DNA from: Vacuolonema iberomarrocanum LEGE 07170
GTDB lineage: Bacteria > Cyanobacteriota > Cyanobacteriia > Elainellales > Elainellaceae
Direction: 5' to 3'
Length of the DNA: 64,000 bases
NCBI GenBank assembly: GCA_015207365.1
Contig: JADEXA010000037.1
Coordinates: 1 to 64,000, forward strand
Part shown: in pieces, positions 1 to 9,600 of the stretch
Layout of the letters: each line of letters begins with the position of its first letter
Numbering within the stretch: position 1 is the first letter of the stretch
The notes under the pieces: generated by a model
Told to the model about the DNA's origin: nothing
What the model saw: the letters and a program-made list of their open reading frames with translations, nothing else
Databases searched by the model: none
Position numbers and translations under genes: made by a program

Positions 1-572
1 GTGCTTGAGTGAGGGGGGGATGGGTGCGTCTTTGGGTGTTGCTATTGTAGGCGATCGCTTATCATTTTAGGCGGTCATTTTAGCATTGACTCTATCGGTG
101 GGGATTGGTCTTACTCATTCATCCTACATCTGGAGTCTGGATGATCCGAACGGTGCCACCCTATTCTGCTAAATTCGGATTGGGAAACCCATTTATATTT
201 TTTGTGAACGGCTGGCACCGAAAGCGTTTCACAAAAAATACATCGGGAGTTGAGTCTTCAGATTTGATGTCAAAATTCTAAACGGGTTCTTTCGCCATGA
301 CCAAGGCAGTGGCGATGACAGATTTGATAGTTCGCGACGGGGCGATCGCAAATTCTGCAAGAAATCTGTCAGAAACCGGAGAGGACGATACAAAATTGAA
401 TCGGACGGCGAAATTATCGGTTAATTTGGCGTGTTCAGTGCCCGCTCTCCAGGCTGTCGGAGTACCCCCTCCAACATGTCACTGACAACCGCAACCCCTC
501 TCGAAATGAGCAAGGTTCGGCAAAAACGCTTTGCGCCCGCAATGCAACAGGATGTGCAACAGGTAAGGAACG
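1..572. other. Intergenic region at the left edge
   Basis: No convincing gene is seen in this stretch. It contains a HIP1 octamer, a 3'-U-rich hairpin (separate entry, 196-240) and presumably the promoter of the amidase gene that starts at 573. A short frame at 297-485 has no recognisable family and no good ribosome binding site, so I treat it as non-coding. The left edge may hold the end of a gene that begins outside the window. Confidence 0.5.
196..240. terminator. Probable bidirectional intrinsic terminator
   Basis: An AT-rich stem (TATTTTTTGTGAA pairing with TTTCACAAAAAATA, plus an inner CG pair) is flanked by T runs on one side and A runs on the other, so it could end transcription on either strand. 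It presumably closes a gene lying left of the window. Confidence 0.5.
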
Positions 573-1919
573 ATGGTAGGACGTATTTTTGTATCGGCAG
601 GACATGGTGGACAGGAAGGGGCCGGAATTGATCCGGGGATCATTGCAGGGGGAACCACCGAAGCCCGTGAGATGATTTTGACACGGGATTTGATTGTGTC
701 GGATCTGCGATCGCGCGGCTTCGAGGTTCTCTCGGTTCCCGATGATCTGAGTTTGCAGCAATCCGTGGCCTGGATCAACGCACGAGCCGTGCTGACGGAT
801 GTTGCCCTAGAAATCCATGCCGACGGTTCTAGCAACCCCACCGTGCGCGGAACCACCGTTTACTACATTGCGGATAACGACGTGCGCCGCTCCCATGCAG
901 AACTCATGCTGCTGGCTCTGATGCGGCGTGTGCCCCAACTTCCCAGCCGAGGCACTAAGCCCGATACGGCGGCGGGGACAGGCAACCTCGCCTTTCTTCG
1001 TCATGTGCGTTCCCCATCCCTGCAAATGAATCTGGGGTTTCTGACAAACCCACAAGATCGCCAGATCTTGCAGGATCAGCGACGCGAGGTGGCTCTGGGC
1101 CTTGCTGATGGGCTGGCATCCTGGAGTCGTGCCGTATCTGGCGGCACCGATCCCGATCCGGTCTATCCCACCGTCTCTATCAACATCAATGGCGGCATCT
1201 ACGGTGAGCAGGGCGTCATCATCAACGACAACGCCTATATCCCCATCGACTTGGTCGATCGGTTGGGTATTGACCTGAGCCAGAACAACGATATCGTTCG
1301 GGTCACCTATCGCAATGTGGTCTATGTCAAGGCCGTCGACTTACGCAACTTCGGCATATCCGTCGGCTGGGATGCCAACACCCGTACCGTTCTTTTGCGG
1401 AATTCCACCGTTTGCCCTGGCCAAATCGATCGCATCATGGGCCTCGGTGCCACCTCCGAAGTGCAATTGATTGTGTTCATCAAACGCAACAACGAAGATG
1501 CCCTCGAAAACTTCCCCGACCTGCCCAAGCTCTATCGAGAAGAAGCCGCCGTGGAAGGGGTCGATCACGACGTTGCCTTTTCTCAGATGTGCTTAGAAAC
1601 CGACTATTTGCGGTTTGGGGTCGACCTGCGTCCGGAGCAAAATAACTTTGGCGGGTTGGGCGTTCCCGGCGGGACAGGCGATGATGCCTCGTTTCCGAGT
1701 GCTCGCATCGGCGTTCGCGCCCATATCCAGCACCTCAAAGCCTATGGCAGCATTGCGCCTTTGGTCTATCCAGTGGTCGATCCCCGGTTCGAGTTTGTTG
1801 TACGCGGCATTGCACCGCTGGTCGGCCAACTCTCCGGTCGTTGGACATCCGATGCGGAGTATGGCGACAAAATTATGGCGATCCTGCGGCAACTGTATAG
1901 TGTGTCGGACATTCTCTAA
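573..1919 (+). CDS. N-acetylmuramoyl-L-alanine amidase with glucosaminidase-like C-terminus
   Basis: A peptidoglycan hydrolase of a cyanobacterial type, 448 residues. Residues 1-190 form an Amidase_3 domain (SAGHGG with zinc ligand His11, TTEAREM with Glu30, EIHAD with the next His). Residues about 195-275 look like a stalk domain (IPIDLVDRLGI). Residues about 280-448 resemble the glucosaminidase fold (REEAAVEGVDHD, QMCLETDYLRFG). Oddity: where the family normally has a catalytic Glu two residues before GFLTNP, this protein reads MNLGFLTNP, so the Glu is Asn. The amidase half may therefore be inactive or only binding. No signal peptide is evident. The stop codon is followed at once by a palindromic element (1922-2017). 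Family assignment is firm; activity is uncertain. Confidence 0.9.
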   Translation: MVGRIFVSAGHGGQEGAGIDPGIIAGGTTEAREMILTRDLIVSDLRSRGFEVLSVPDDLSLQQSVAWINARAVLTDVALEIHADGSSNPTVRGTTVYYIADNDVRRSHAELMLLALMRRVPQLPSRGTKPDTAAGTGNLAFLRHVRSPSLQMNLGFLTNPQDRQILQDQRREVALGLADGLASWSRAVSGGTDPDPVYPTVSININGGIYGEQGVIINDNAYIPIDLVDRLGIDLSQNNDIVRVTYRNVVYVKAVDLRNFGISVGWDANTRTVLLRNSTVCPGQIDRIMGLGATSEVQLIVFIKRNNEDALENFPDLPKLYREEAAVEGVDHDVAFSQMCLETDYLRFGVDLRPEQNNFGGLGVPGGTGDDASFPSARIGVRAHIQHLKAYGSIAPLVYPVVDPRFEFVVRGIAPLVGQLSGRWTSDAEYGDKIMAILRQLYSVSDIL

Positions 1920-1921
1920 TA

Positions 1922-2017
1922 TCAAATCTGGTTAAACAACCGTAAAACCCAACTATCGTTTGCACCCGCTGGAAGCAGCGGGTGCAAACGATAGTTGGGT
2001 TCTTCAACCGGATTTGA
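1922..2017. mobile_element. Family A palindromic element, copy 1 (96 bp)
   Basis: The ends are TCAAATC and GATTTGA, flanked by TA on both sides (1920-1921 and 2018-2019). The centre is a long hairpin: CCCAACTATCGTTTGCACCC on the left pairs with its complement on the right. The arms are not identical outside the core: the left one carries CCGTAAAACCC, the right one TTCTTCAACC, so the element has a polarity. It begins right after the TAA stop of the amidase gene and could serve as its terminator. Likely a MITE. Confidence 0.8.
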
Positions 2018-2019
2018 TA

Positions 2020-2109
2020 TAGCGGTGTGCAACCGCATTAAGCACAGCAACGGTTGTGTGGGGCGCGGCCGCCCCACACAACCGTACTTAACTAACGCGC
2101 ATAGCGCTA
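2020..2109. mobile_element. Family B palindromic element, copy 1 (90 bp)
   Basis: It starts TAGCGGTGTGCAACCGC and ends GCGCATAGCGCTA, with TA at 2018-2019 and 2110-2111. The GTTGTGTGGGGCG arms pair through a GC-rich centre. The same element occurs at 10911 and, interrupting a gene, at 42013. The left TA is also the right-hand TA of family A copy 1, so the two elements share one target dinucleotide. Confidence 0.8.
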
Positions 2110-2118
2110 TATGACGAT

Positions 2119-3414
2119 TCACTTCGAGAAATTTCGATCGCGATACCAAGCGGCCAGGCGGTTGGGAGACACGCCGAGGTGATAGGCGAGGAGGATCAGT
2201 TGATTGAGTAAGGTCGTGCGGAGGATGCCCAGTTTTTCCCAGCGACGGCCAGAGGTGGAGACGCGGCCAGGGGCGATCGCCACCCGTCCCACGCGCTTCA
2301 ACCGCCGCACCATGTCCATATCCTCCAACAGGGGGAGTTCGGCAAAGCCACCCACCGAGCGAAAGGTTTCGGCTCGCAGGAAAAGCGCCTGATCCCCATA
2401 GGGCATTTGGCAGAGGTGCGATCGCCACTTCACGCCCCATTCCACCCAACGCAACCCCCACCGCGCCCCTTGAATACCCAGGTCAAAGGCTCCCGCTACA
2501 ACATGGGCGCCATCGAGGGTCTGACGCACCGCTGTCGGAAAATCGTGAGGCAAGCGGGTGTCGGCATGGAGGAACAGGAGAATACCGCCGGCAGCGGCAG
2601 CAGCACCTGCATTCATTTGGCAGGCACGAGGGGAGTTGGTGAAGAGGACTCGCGCACCTAGGGTTTGAGCGATCGCCGCCGTCCCGTCCTGGCTCCCCCC
2701 ATCCACCACAATCACCTCGATCTCGGGAACCTGTTGCAACGCTTCCATCAGGGGCCGGATATTCCCGGCTTCGTTCAGCACCGGGATGATGACCGAGAGC
2801 ATCTGTCGCTGGACGGCATCCCATAGGGGCAGATCCTCCGGGCGATCGATGTCGTTCAAAGGCGTGAGCAGGTGGGAAGAAAGCTGCAAGGACTGGGCGA
2901 TCGCCTCTGTCTGCTGTCGTACCACAGCGGTTCCCCAGTCAATTCCCTGGAACAGTTCGGGGACTGGACGGCACAGCCCAATCAGGTAGTAGCCGCCATC
3001 ATCCGCAGGCCCCAGTACCATGTCTGCCGCTTCGAGAACATGAAAGGCTTGATCGAGCAGAGCAGCGTCGATCGCCGGACAGTCGATGCCGATAAAGGCA
3101 ACGGTAGTAGCTCCAGCGGCAAACGCATTGTGCATGGCGGCAATCAGGCGATCGCCTAGATCTCCCGCAGCTTGCGGCTGATAGTCCCAGTCGGAGCCGA
3201 GCCAGCCCTGCATCGCTGCCACATCTCCTCCAGAGAAGCACCAGGTGACGCGGAGCGATCGCCGTTGCTGCAAACTACGCACCTGACGCAGGGTGTGCTC
3301 CGTCAACTGCCGCTGAAAATCTGCCGCCCCCTCAGGCCCCAGCGCAGGAATCAGCCGGGTTTTGGTACGCCCAGGTTCAGGGTAGCGGGTGAAAATAATG
3401 AGATGGTCAACCAC
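2119..3414 (-). CDS. Fused TIGR04282/TIGR04283-type glycosyltransferase (arsenosugar-type)
   Basis: A 431-residue fusion. Residues 1-205 are a DUF2064/TIGR04282 domain (FTRYPEPGRTKTRLIP, GIDCPAI, GPADDGGYYLIGL), which resembles cofC/nucleotidyltransferase folds. Residues 207-431 are a GT2 family TIGR04283 domain (SVIIPVLNEAGN, VVDGGSQDGT, LFLHADTRLP, and LLEDMDMVRRLK as the catalytic-loop region). The two families are usually encoded as adjacent genes in arsenosugar-type clusters; here they are one chain. No arsenic methyltransferase (arsM) is seen nearby, so the sugar acceptor is unknown. ATG start. It converges on elements at 1922-2109. Confidence 0.85.
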   Translation of the reverse strand: MVDHLIIFTRYPEPGRTKTRLIPALGPEGAADFQRQLTEHTLRQVRSLQQRRSLRVTWCFSGGDVAAMQGWLGSDWDYQPQAAGDLGDRLIAAMHNAFAAGATTVAFIGIDCPAIDAALLDQAFHVLEAADMVLGPADDGGYYLIGLCRPVPELFQGIDWGTAVVRQQTEAIAQSLQLSSHLLTPLNDIDRPEDLPLWDAVQRQMLSVIIPVLNEAGNIRPLMEALQQVPEIEVIVVDGGSQDGTAAIAQTLGARVLFTNSPRACQMNAGAAAAAGGILLFLHADTRLPHDFPTAVRQTLDGAHVVAGAFDLGIQGARWGLRWVEWGVKWRSHLCQMPYGDQALFLRAETFRSVGGFAELPLLEDMDMVRRLKRVGRVAIAPGRVSTSGRRWEKLGILRTTLLNQLILLAYHLGVSPNRLAAWYRDRNFSK

Positions 3415-3429
3415 GATTTTGGAGCCGAT

Positions 3430-4257
3430 TTAGGGCACAACGGTCACAGGGGTTCCCATCCTGACCTGAGCGAACAACGCCTGGATATCGTCGTTGTAGA
3501 GCCGGATACAGCCGTGGGATGCGGCTGTTCCAACGGTTTCAGGGTTGGGAGTACCATGCATACCCACCCAGTTCGTGCCATCCGTCCAAAAGCCAATCCA
3601 ATAGCTCCCTAAGGGGTTACGCGGATGCCCCCCATCAATCACCTCGCGAGTGAAGGGATTCATCCAGGCGGGATCTTGCACCATTTGCTGCACTTCAAAT
3701 TCCCCCGTTGGGGTTTGCCAACCCTCTCGACCCACCGCAATTGGGTAGCTATGCAGGATGGTATCTCCCTGGTAAAGGGTCAGGCGGCGATCGCTCAGGT
3801 CAATCGTAATCCGCATGGTCATTTCTTCTGGCAACGGCTCCTCCACCAACGGCTCGTTGAAGAAGGGCTCGTTGTACTCATTAAACGCTGGCAAATTTAA
3901 CAACGACTCGCTGAACGGAGAAGCCCCTTCACCAGCAGGAGAAGCACTTTCACCAGAAGCTTCTTCATCAGCAGGGGAAACATTCACGGGTGAGGCGTTT
4001 TCACTGGCGGGTGCAATGTTCACAGGGGACGCATCTTCACCCGCGAGTAGAGCCTCGGGAGATGGCGGGGGTGTTTGCGGGGCGGGTGCTTCGTTCTGAG
4101 GCACCTGATTTGGCATGGGATCTGCCGTTTGGGCAAGCGCCTCCCCGGTCCATCCAGTGAGCAGGGCCACGCCGACAAGCAGAGTTTGCTGGATGGGCGA
4201 TCGCCTTCCACGAAAGAAAAAATGGGGAATAGAAATGAGATGAGACAATTTCACCAT
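3430..4257 (-). CDS. L,D-transpeptidase (YkuD domain), exported
   Basis: Cross-links peptidoglycan or attaches proteins to it in the periplasm. The N-terminus (from the ATG at 4257) has a basic stretch and a hydrophobic segment ending near GEALAQ, consistent with a signal peptide. A long acidic Ala/Pro/Ser-rich linker with repeated ASPVN-like units follows. The last ~130 residues are a YkuD domain with the active-site motif SHGCIRLYNDD and an upstream HGTP. A TTG at 4305 would add 16 residues, but ATG 4257 better fits a signal peptide. It follows the glycosyltransferase gene start by 15 bp on the same strand, so the two may be co-transcribed. Confidence 0.88.
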   Translation of the reverse strand: MVKLSHLISIPHFFFRGRRSPIQQTLLVGVALLTGWTGEALAQTADPMPNQVPQNEAPAPQTPPPSPEALLAGEDASPVNIAPASENASPVNVSPADEEASGESASPAGEGASPFSESLLNLPAFNEYNEPFFNEPLVEEPLPEEMTMRITIDLSDRRLTLYQGDTILHSYPIAVGREGWQTPTGEFEVQQMVQDPAWMNPFTREVIDGGHPRNPLGSYWIGFWTDGTNWVGMHGTPNPETVGTAASHGCIRLYNDDIQALFAQVRMGTPVTVVP

Positions 4258-4676
4258 TGATCGAAAGGGAAAGGTTAACTCCAAAACAAGACAAACATTG
4301 AGCAAATTAAAAAGCGTTTGAGTGGGTTACTCGGCAAATCAATTCACCCTAAGCATAGGTTTAATAAATGATCAGATATAGATAAATGGTCAGATATGGA
4401 GTAGCTATCATTAACCCGAAACTAGATATAGCTAGAAGGCAGCAATATCCCCCGTTAATTTCGCTACTTCACTCTTTCCTACATACGATCAATTCCACCA
4501 AAAAGATTCGGGAATTTACGAAAAAAATATCTGAACGGTATTCTAATTTAGTAAAACTGATCCGTTCTCAAAATTCTGAGCTAGCATGAATGGCAGTCTT
4601 GGAAGACTCTCCTTTTTCATACCGACAGACAAACCTCTATCGGCACTATCAAAACAACAAGTTGAGGGCATGGATC
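4258..4676. other. Divergent intergenic region with an 18-bp tandem repeat
   Basis: This region separates the transpeptidase gene from a rightward small exported protein gene and should hold both promoters. It is AT-rich. Two tandem 18-bp copies, AAATGATCAGATATAGAT and AAATGGTCAGATATGGAG, lie at 4366-4383 and 4384-4401. A frame at 4386-4589 has no family resemblance and is not called. Confidence 0.5.
4366..4401. repeat. Two tandem 18-bp repeats in a divergent promoter region
   Basis: The two units match at 15 of 18 positions. They sit in an intergenic stretch between divergent genes, where they could bind a regulator. Nothing further supports a function. Confidence 0.6.
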
Positions 4677-5144
4677 ATGGTTGAGCAACTACGGAAATTT
4701 CTCCTCTTCTCCCTAGCAACCGCAGCGACCTTCACGGTGGCGGGTACGGCACAAGCACAAGAAGTTTTAGATGCTGAAGACTTTCCCACGATCCCGGAAG
4801 AGCTGGATAATGTGTACTACGGGCCATCTGGCGATTACTATCGCAACACAGGATTGCTGGGCACGGTGACCTGGTTGTTTGGCCCCTTCCCTGAGAACAA
4901 CATTTCCCGTGGCGCTCAAGCCCATATCGATTTGGTTGAGGAATTATTGGAAGTTCAAGGAACAGTTGGGCCGACGATACGAACCCCCAATTTGCCGACC
5001 CCCTTCGAAAACTCCCTACAGACGCTACCTCCCTACGAACCACCCCGCCCAACTCCTGCCCCGGCGTTTGTTCCACCAGCGGTTAACCCTCCGGCTCCCG
5101 CTCCGGCAGCGGCTCCAGCAGGCCCCGTACGTGGTCTGTACTAA
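4677..5144 (+). CDS. Small exported Pro-rich protein of unknown function
   Basis: A 155-residue protein. The ATG at 4677 is chosen because a GAGG lies just upstream and because the first 26 residues (KFLLFSLATAATFTVAGTAQAQ) make a clean signal peptide with an AQA-type cleavage site. The longer frame from 4590 lacks this logic. The mature part has a short acidic region rich in Tyr and Gly followed by a Pro/Ala-rich tail. I do not recognise the family. The tail suggests a periplasmic or envelope-spanning role, which is inference. Confidence 0.65.
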   Translation: MVEQLRKFLLFSLATAATFTVAGTAQAQEVLDAEDFPTIPEELDNVYYGPSGDYYRNTGLLGTVTWLFGPFPENNISRGAQAHIDLVEELLEVQGTVGPTIRTPNLPTPFENSLQTLPPYEPPRPTPAPAFVPPAVNPPAPAPAAAPAGPVRGLY

Positions 5145-5376
5145 GGAGTTGGCTTGTAGCGATACGTCTTCATTGGTCTCGCGCACAATTAGGATGACTT
5201 CTTTCCAGGGCATCCAAGCCGCCTTTTAAGGACATGTTAAGGACAATGGATACGGCAAACTCAGCGTTTCGTTCGATCCAGAATCCTAAGCTACGGTGGC
5301 AATGACGGTTTGCGACAGCTTGAGCAGAAGCGCTAGATTTGCTCCCAAGCTAGAAATTGCCCAATTCCATGATCAC

Positions 5377-5411
5377 AACCCCCCATGGTCAGCGAAGGCC
5401 GTGGGGGTTTT
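5377..5411 (+). terminator. Intrinsic terminator candidate
   Basis: AACCCCCCATGG pairs with CCGTGGGGGTT, followed by TT and a TG. It lies 230 bp after the small exported protein gene, on its strand. Confidence 0.55.
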
Positions 5412-5479
5412 GCGTACCTTGCCATGGCAATCATCGGTTGTGTTTGTTCAAGTCGTTCCGCTTCTCGCCATTCCTGAAC

Positions 5480-5573
5480 TGGACTCACGCATTTTGTTGA
5501 TGTTGTGGCCGCGACGCGGCCACAACATCAACAAAATTTACTCAGGACTTACGCAAAACTTGCGTAAGTCCTG
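5480..5573. mobile_element. Family E palindromic repeat, copy 1
   Basis: Contains GTTGATGTTGTGGCCGCG and its inverse (about 5495-5534), then a second smaller hairpin GGACTTACGCAAAACTTGCGTAAGTCC at about 5545-5571. The whole unit recurs at 19853-19945. The outer ends GGACTCACGC and GCGTAAGTCC are near-inverse. Confidence 0.65.
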
Positions 5574-5579
5574 CTGAAT

Positions 5580-6185
5580 CTATCGAGCCTGGCTCGGGTG
5601 AATAAACCGATTGGCCAACTTAAATACATCGCCCAGATCTGTATCTCCGTCGCGATCGCCATCCAAAAACATCGTCAACAACGGATTGGCAGCCGTGGTG
5701 GCTCCCGGACTAGGATTGCCCATTTTCAATACATCCATGACGGCTGGGATCAAGGTCGGCAGTGCCGTCTGAATGAGGGTTGGGTTCAAGCCTGTCTTTT
5801 GGGCAAGCGCAGGAACCATCTGCTGCTGTACTTGTGGCGGGAAAAGAGTTTGGAGCGCGGTGACAGTGCTCGGTGTGCTGGCATCCTGTTTGAGCAACAG
5901 CGTCAGTTGGGGAAGTCCCATGCCTGTTTGCTGGCGTAGATTTCCTTGCAGCAGGCTACCCAACGCCGATAGCAACGTCTGCAGGGTAGATGGTGAAATG
6001 TTGTTTTTGGTTGCAAACTCCTGCACTTCATTGATGCTTGTTTCTAGCTGCGGCACATTTCCCTGCAAATTTGGATCATTGATGGCGCTCAGCAGGTCAA
6101 AAAACATTCCCATCGTCTTCGTCTCCTTCACAAAATTCTTGAAGTCTTGGAGTGAACCGGTGCTGGGCAAAGGCGTCGGAGGCAT
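5580..6185 (-). CDS. Hypothetical protein ending in an EF-hand/dockerin-like loop
   Basis: About 201 residues from the ATG at 6185, which has AAGGA nine bases upstream; a GTG at 6275 would extend it by 30 residues. It is largely helical, rich in Leu, Gln and Thr, with no signal peptide. Near the C-terminus DGDRDGDTDLGD has the Asp spacing of a calcium-binding EF-hand loop and resembles one dockerin-type repeat (a complete dockerin has two). I do not recognise the rest. A calcium-binding role is inferred from this loop only. Confidence 0.6.
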   Translation of the reverse strand: MPPTPLPSTGSLQDFKNFVKETKTMGMFFDLLSAINDPNLQGNVPQLETSINEVQEFATKNNISPSTLQTLLSALGSLLQGNLRQQTGMGLPQLTLLLKQDASTPSTVTALQTLFPPQVQQQMVPALAQKTGLNPTLIQTALPTLIPAVMDVLKMGNPSPGATTAANPLLTMFLDGDRDGDTDLGDVFKLANRFIHPSQAR

Positions 6186-6606
6186 AGATGCATATCCTTC
6201 ATCTCCGGTCAAATGAGGAGGTGTGCCCGACAGCACTGGAGGAGCTGGCTTTGCATCTGATTTTACAGGAGCCACTAAAAACTACGGGCGTTCTGGATAA
6301 CGCCGCCGGAGAATGAAAATCATCGCTGCACGGTGGGATCAGCGTTGGTGGCGGATTAGACGAGCGCAAAATCTTAGCAGTTTAACGGTATGAAGGAACC
6401 GGAGAAAGGAGGTACAAGCCCTATACAACAAGGCATACATCACTCTTTTGATCGTTTAGCAGAGCGATCGCCCTTTACCCAAAAAACCTTGCCAAATTGC
6501 GTCTGAGGTAACTTTGTAATTTTTCTGAAGGTGTTTATAATTAGCACGTCTTTTGAAAAACGTAAATTTTTGTCAGGGAACGTTACAAACGGGTAGGCTG
6601 GCTCCT
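6186..6606. other. Divergent intergenic region
   Basis: Separates the leftward EF-hand-like protein gene from the large binding-protein/DUF4912 gene. It contains a HIP1 site and AT-rich sequence just before 6607 but no RNA gene or clear operator that I can see. Confidence 0.4.
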
Positions 6607-9600
6607 ATGGTGCAACGCAACGGTTTTTCGGTCTTTTCTTTGGCGCTGTCTGTGGCGATCGCAGCACCGCTCACGCTGGTGACCACCCTTACGGCTGAGC
6701 CGTTGCGGTTGCTGGCCCAAACCTCTGAGCCCTCTCCGGTACCGACACCGTTCTCGGTTCCTGAAGGTTCGCGGGTTCGCGTCGATGGTTCTGAAAGCCT
6801 GGAAGTGGTGAATGAAGAACTACAGCAGCGTTATGAAGGTAGCTTTGAGGGCGCTGAGGTCACGCTCGCAACGAATGGCACCCCCGCTGCTCTCCAAGCC
6901 TTGAGGGATGGTGAAATCGACATTGCCACGATCGGGCGAACAATCACCAATCCGGAAGCAGCAGAAGGCTTTCAGGCGATCGCCCTATCCCGAGAGAAAA
7001 TCGCCATCATCGTCGGCTCTGACAATCCGTTTAATGGCAACTTGACCTTTGAGCAGTTTGCCCAAATCTTTCGAGGCGACATTACCGACTGGTCAGAGGT
7101 GGGTGGAGAGCCTGGCCCCATTCGCCTCGTGGATCGGGCGGATGAGAGCGATACCCGCACCGCCATTAGTCAGTATGAAATATGGGGGCGCCTAGGTGGA
7201 TTCACCCCAGGTGCAACAGTAGAACAGCTCGATGAAGACTCGACCGATGCGGTGATTGCCGCCCTGGGTAGCGATGGCATTGGTTATGCCACCTACAGCA
7301 AGGTGCGCGATCGCGCCGATGTCACCATCATCCCCATGCACCAGACGCTGCCTGATAATCCGGCTTATCCTTACTCGCAGCCTCGTACGCTGGTACACCT
7401 GGGTGACCTAAATCCTCCTGCTGCAGCTTTTGTTGCGCTGGCGGAGGGAGCCAATGTGGTCGCGGCTGATCCAACAGCCACCGATGCGGCTGAAACGCCC
7501 GCTGGAGAAGATGTCGATGCGGCTGAGACGACTGGGAACGAACCTGAAACAGCGACTGATGCCGATGCGGCTGGCATTACAAGTTCAGCAACGGGTATCG
7601 CCACTACAGTAGAGGAGGAAGCCGCTGTCGCAGAAGACGAAGCCGTTGTTGCAGCGGGTGGCACAACTGAGGAGCCTGCTGCCGCTACGAATGCCAATGA
7701 TGTTGGCTGGTTGCCCTGGCTGGCTCTGTTGCTGTTGCCAGTGCTTCCCTTTGTGCTCAAGCTATTTCGGGGATCGGCACCACCCCAAGCCGCTGTCCCC
7801 GCAGCGCCGGAGGGGGGTGTGGCTGCCCGGGCAGCGGATGTACTGGGAGGGCGCACCGCTGCTGGTGGCTCTACCTCCGGTGCAACCTCGAATATGAATG
7901 TACCCAGTGGCATGGGTGGCGCAGCTGTTGCAGGGGTAGCAGCGGCTGGAACCACTGCAGGAGTCGCGGCGGCAGGAGCCGCCGCGGCCGGGGCTGCGGC
8001 ACTGTTAGGAAGCGATCGCCTATCCAGTCGGATTGTCTTGGCTCCCCGCAACAGCTCGACAGGTTATGCCTACTGGGAAGCCCCTACCGCTCACCGTCAA
8101 GCACTGATGGAGCAGGGTGGGCAAACCATGAAACTGCGGATTTATGACGTGACGGATGTGGCGCAGTCTGAAACCGCCGACCTCACGAATCTCGACCCCC
8201 AACGGTTACATCAACTAAATGTGAGCGAAACCGAGCAGGATGCCCATCTGATTCTGGAGCGCGATCGCGACTATCTCACAGAAATTGGCTACGAGACAGA
8301 AGAGGGGAATTGGCTTTCTCTGGCCCGTTCCAACAAAATTCGGTTGGATGCGGCGACAGGATTAGTCGCGACGGGCAATGGCTCAGGTCATGGCGCTGGA
8401 GCCGTTGCCCTCGGCGTTGCAGGTGCGGCTGCAGGCCTCGCTGGAGCCGCTGCCGTTGCTGGGCAGAGCCAGCCCACGAGCCGCATCACCCTCTCTCCCC
8501 ACAACGGTACAACCGGATACGCCCAGTGGGAAGCACCTGCGGCCCATCGTGATGAGCTGAAGCGTCAGGGTGGCCGCACCTTGAAGTTGCAGGTCTATGA
8601 TGTGACCGATGTGGCCAATCCAGAAACGGCGGATCTCTCGGGACTCGCCTCGGAACGAATCCATCCACTCGACGTCGAGGAATCGGCTCAAGAGACCTAT
8701 GTTTCTCTAGAACGCGATCGCGACTATCTCACAGAAATTGGCTACGAAACAGACGATGGGCGCTGGTTGACCCTCGCCCGTTCTAACTCAATCCGGCTGA
8801 GTGAACCCGTGGGTTCGGCTCCCGATGCGGCAGAAACTGGAAATCTGCCTCTCGGTACGGCGGCGGCTGTGGCAGGGGCGGCACTGGTGGGTGGCGGATT
8901 CGCGCAGATGCCGAAGCCAGAGGAGGACAACACCATTGATGAGCAATCCAACGTTGAAGCCGCCAAGTACGACGTTGGCCAAACGGATTTGTCGAGCGAA
9001 ACGCTCGCCGATGTCGATGACAATCTGCCCGACCTGCCCGATGGCTACAGCCAAAGCCGCATTCTGCTCATGCCTCGCGATCCCCAGTGGGCCTATGCCT
9101 ACTGGGATGTACCCAACGAGCACAGGGAAGAGGTGCGTCGCCAGGGAGGCCAAACCTTGGCATTGCGCCTTTACGATGTCACGGATATAGCCGATATCAG
9201 TGAGCAGCGACCTCACAGTTTGCTGGAATATGAGTGCAATGAGCTAGCGCGGGATTGGTATTTGCGGATTCCAGTAAGCGATCGCGACTACATTGCCGAG
9301 ATTGGCTACCTCACCGCCGATGGGCGCTGGCTGATGCTGGCCCGCTCTAACGCGATTCGGATTCCGCCGGTCTATCCGTCCGATTGGTATGAAGAGAACT
9401 TTATCAACGTTGATTGGGACACCAATCTGATGGGTCGCACATTCTACAAACTCAACCCTCCCGGCGTTTTACCCACCGAGGAATCGCCCCTCTACTCTCG
9501 TATCTACGACATGGCCGAATCGGCGGAAGCCGATCGGGTTGCTGGTTCTCTCTTTGGATCGATGCAACAGGTACCCGGCTCCATGCAAATGGCATCTGGT

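Larger units (their letters stand above)
5145..5579. other. Intergenic region with a terminator and a palindromic repeat
   Basis: No gene is supported here. It holds an intrinsic-terminator-like hairpin (5377-5411) and family E copy 1 (5480-5573). The adjacent genes converge. Confidence 0.5.

Noticed and set aside
4386..4589. A 67-residue frame before the small exported protein gene
   Set aside because: Begins inside the 18-bp repeat and has no family or ribosome binding site.
7371..8051. A 226-residue reverse-strand frame within the DUF4912 gene
   Set aside because: Ala/Ser/Thr-rich, antisense to a low-complexity linker.
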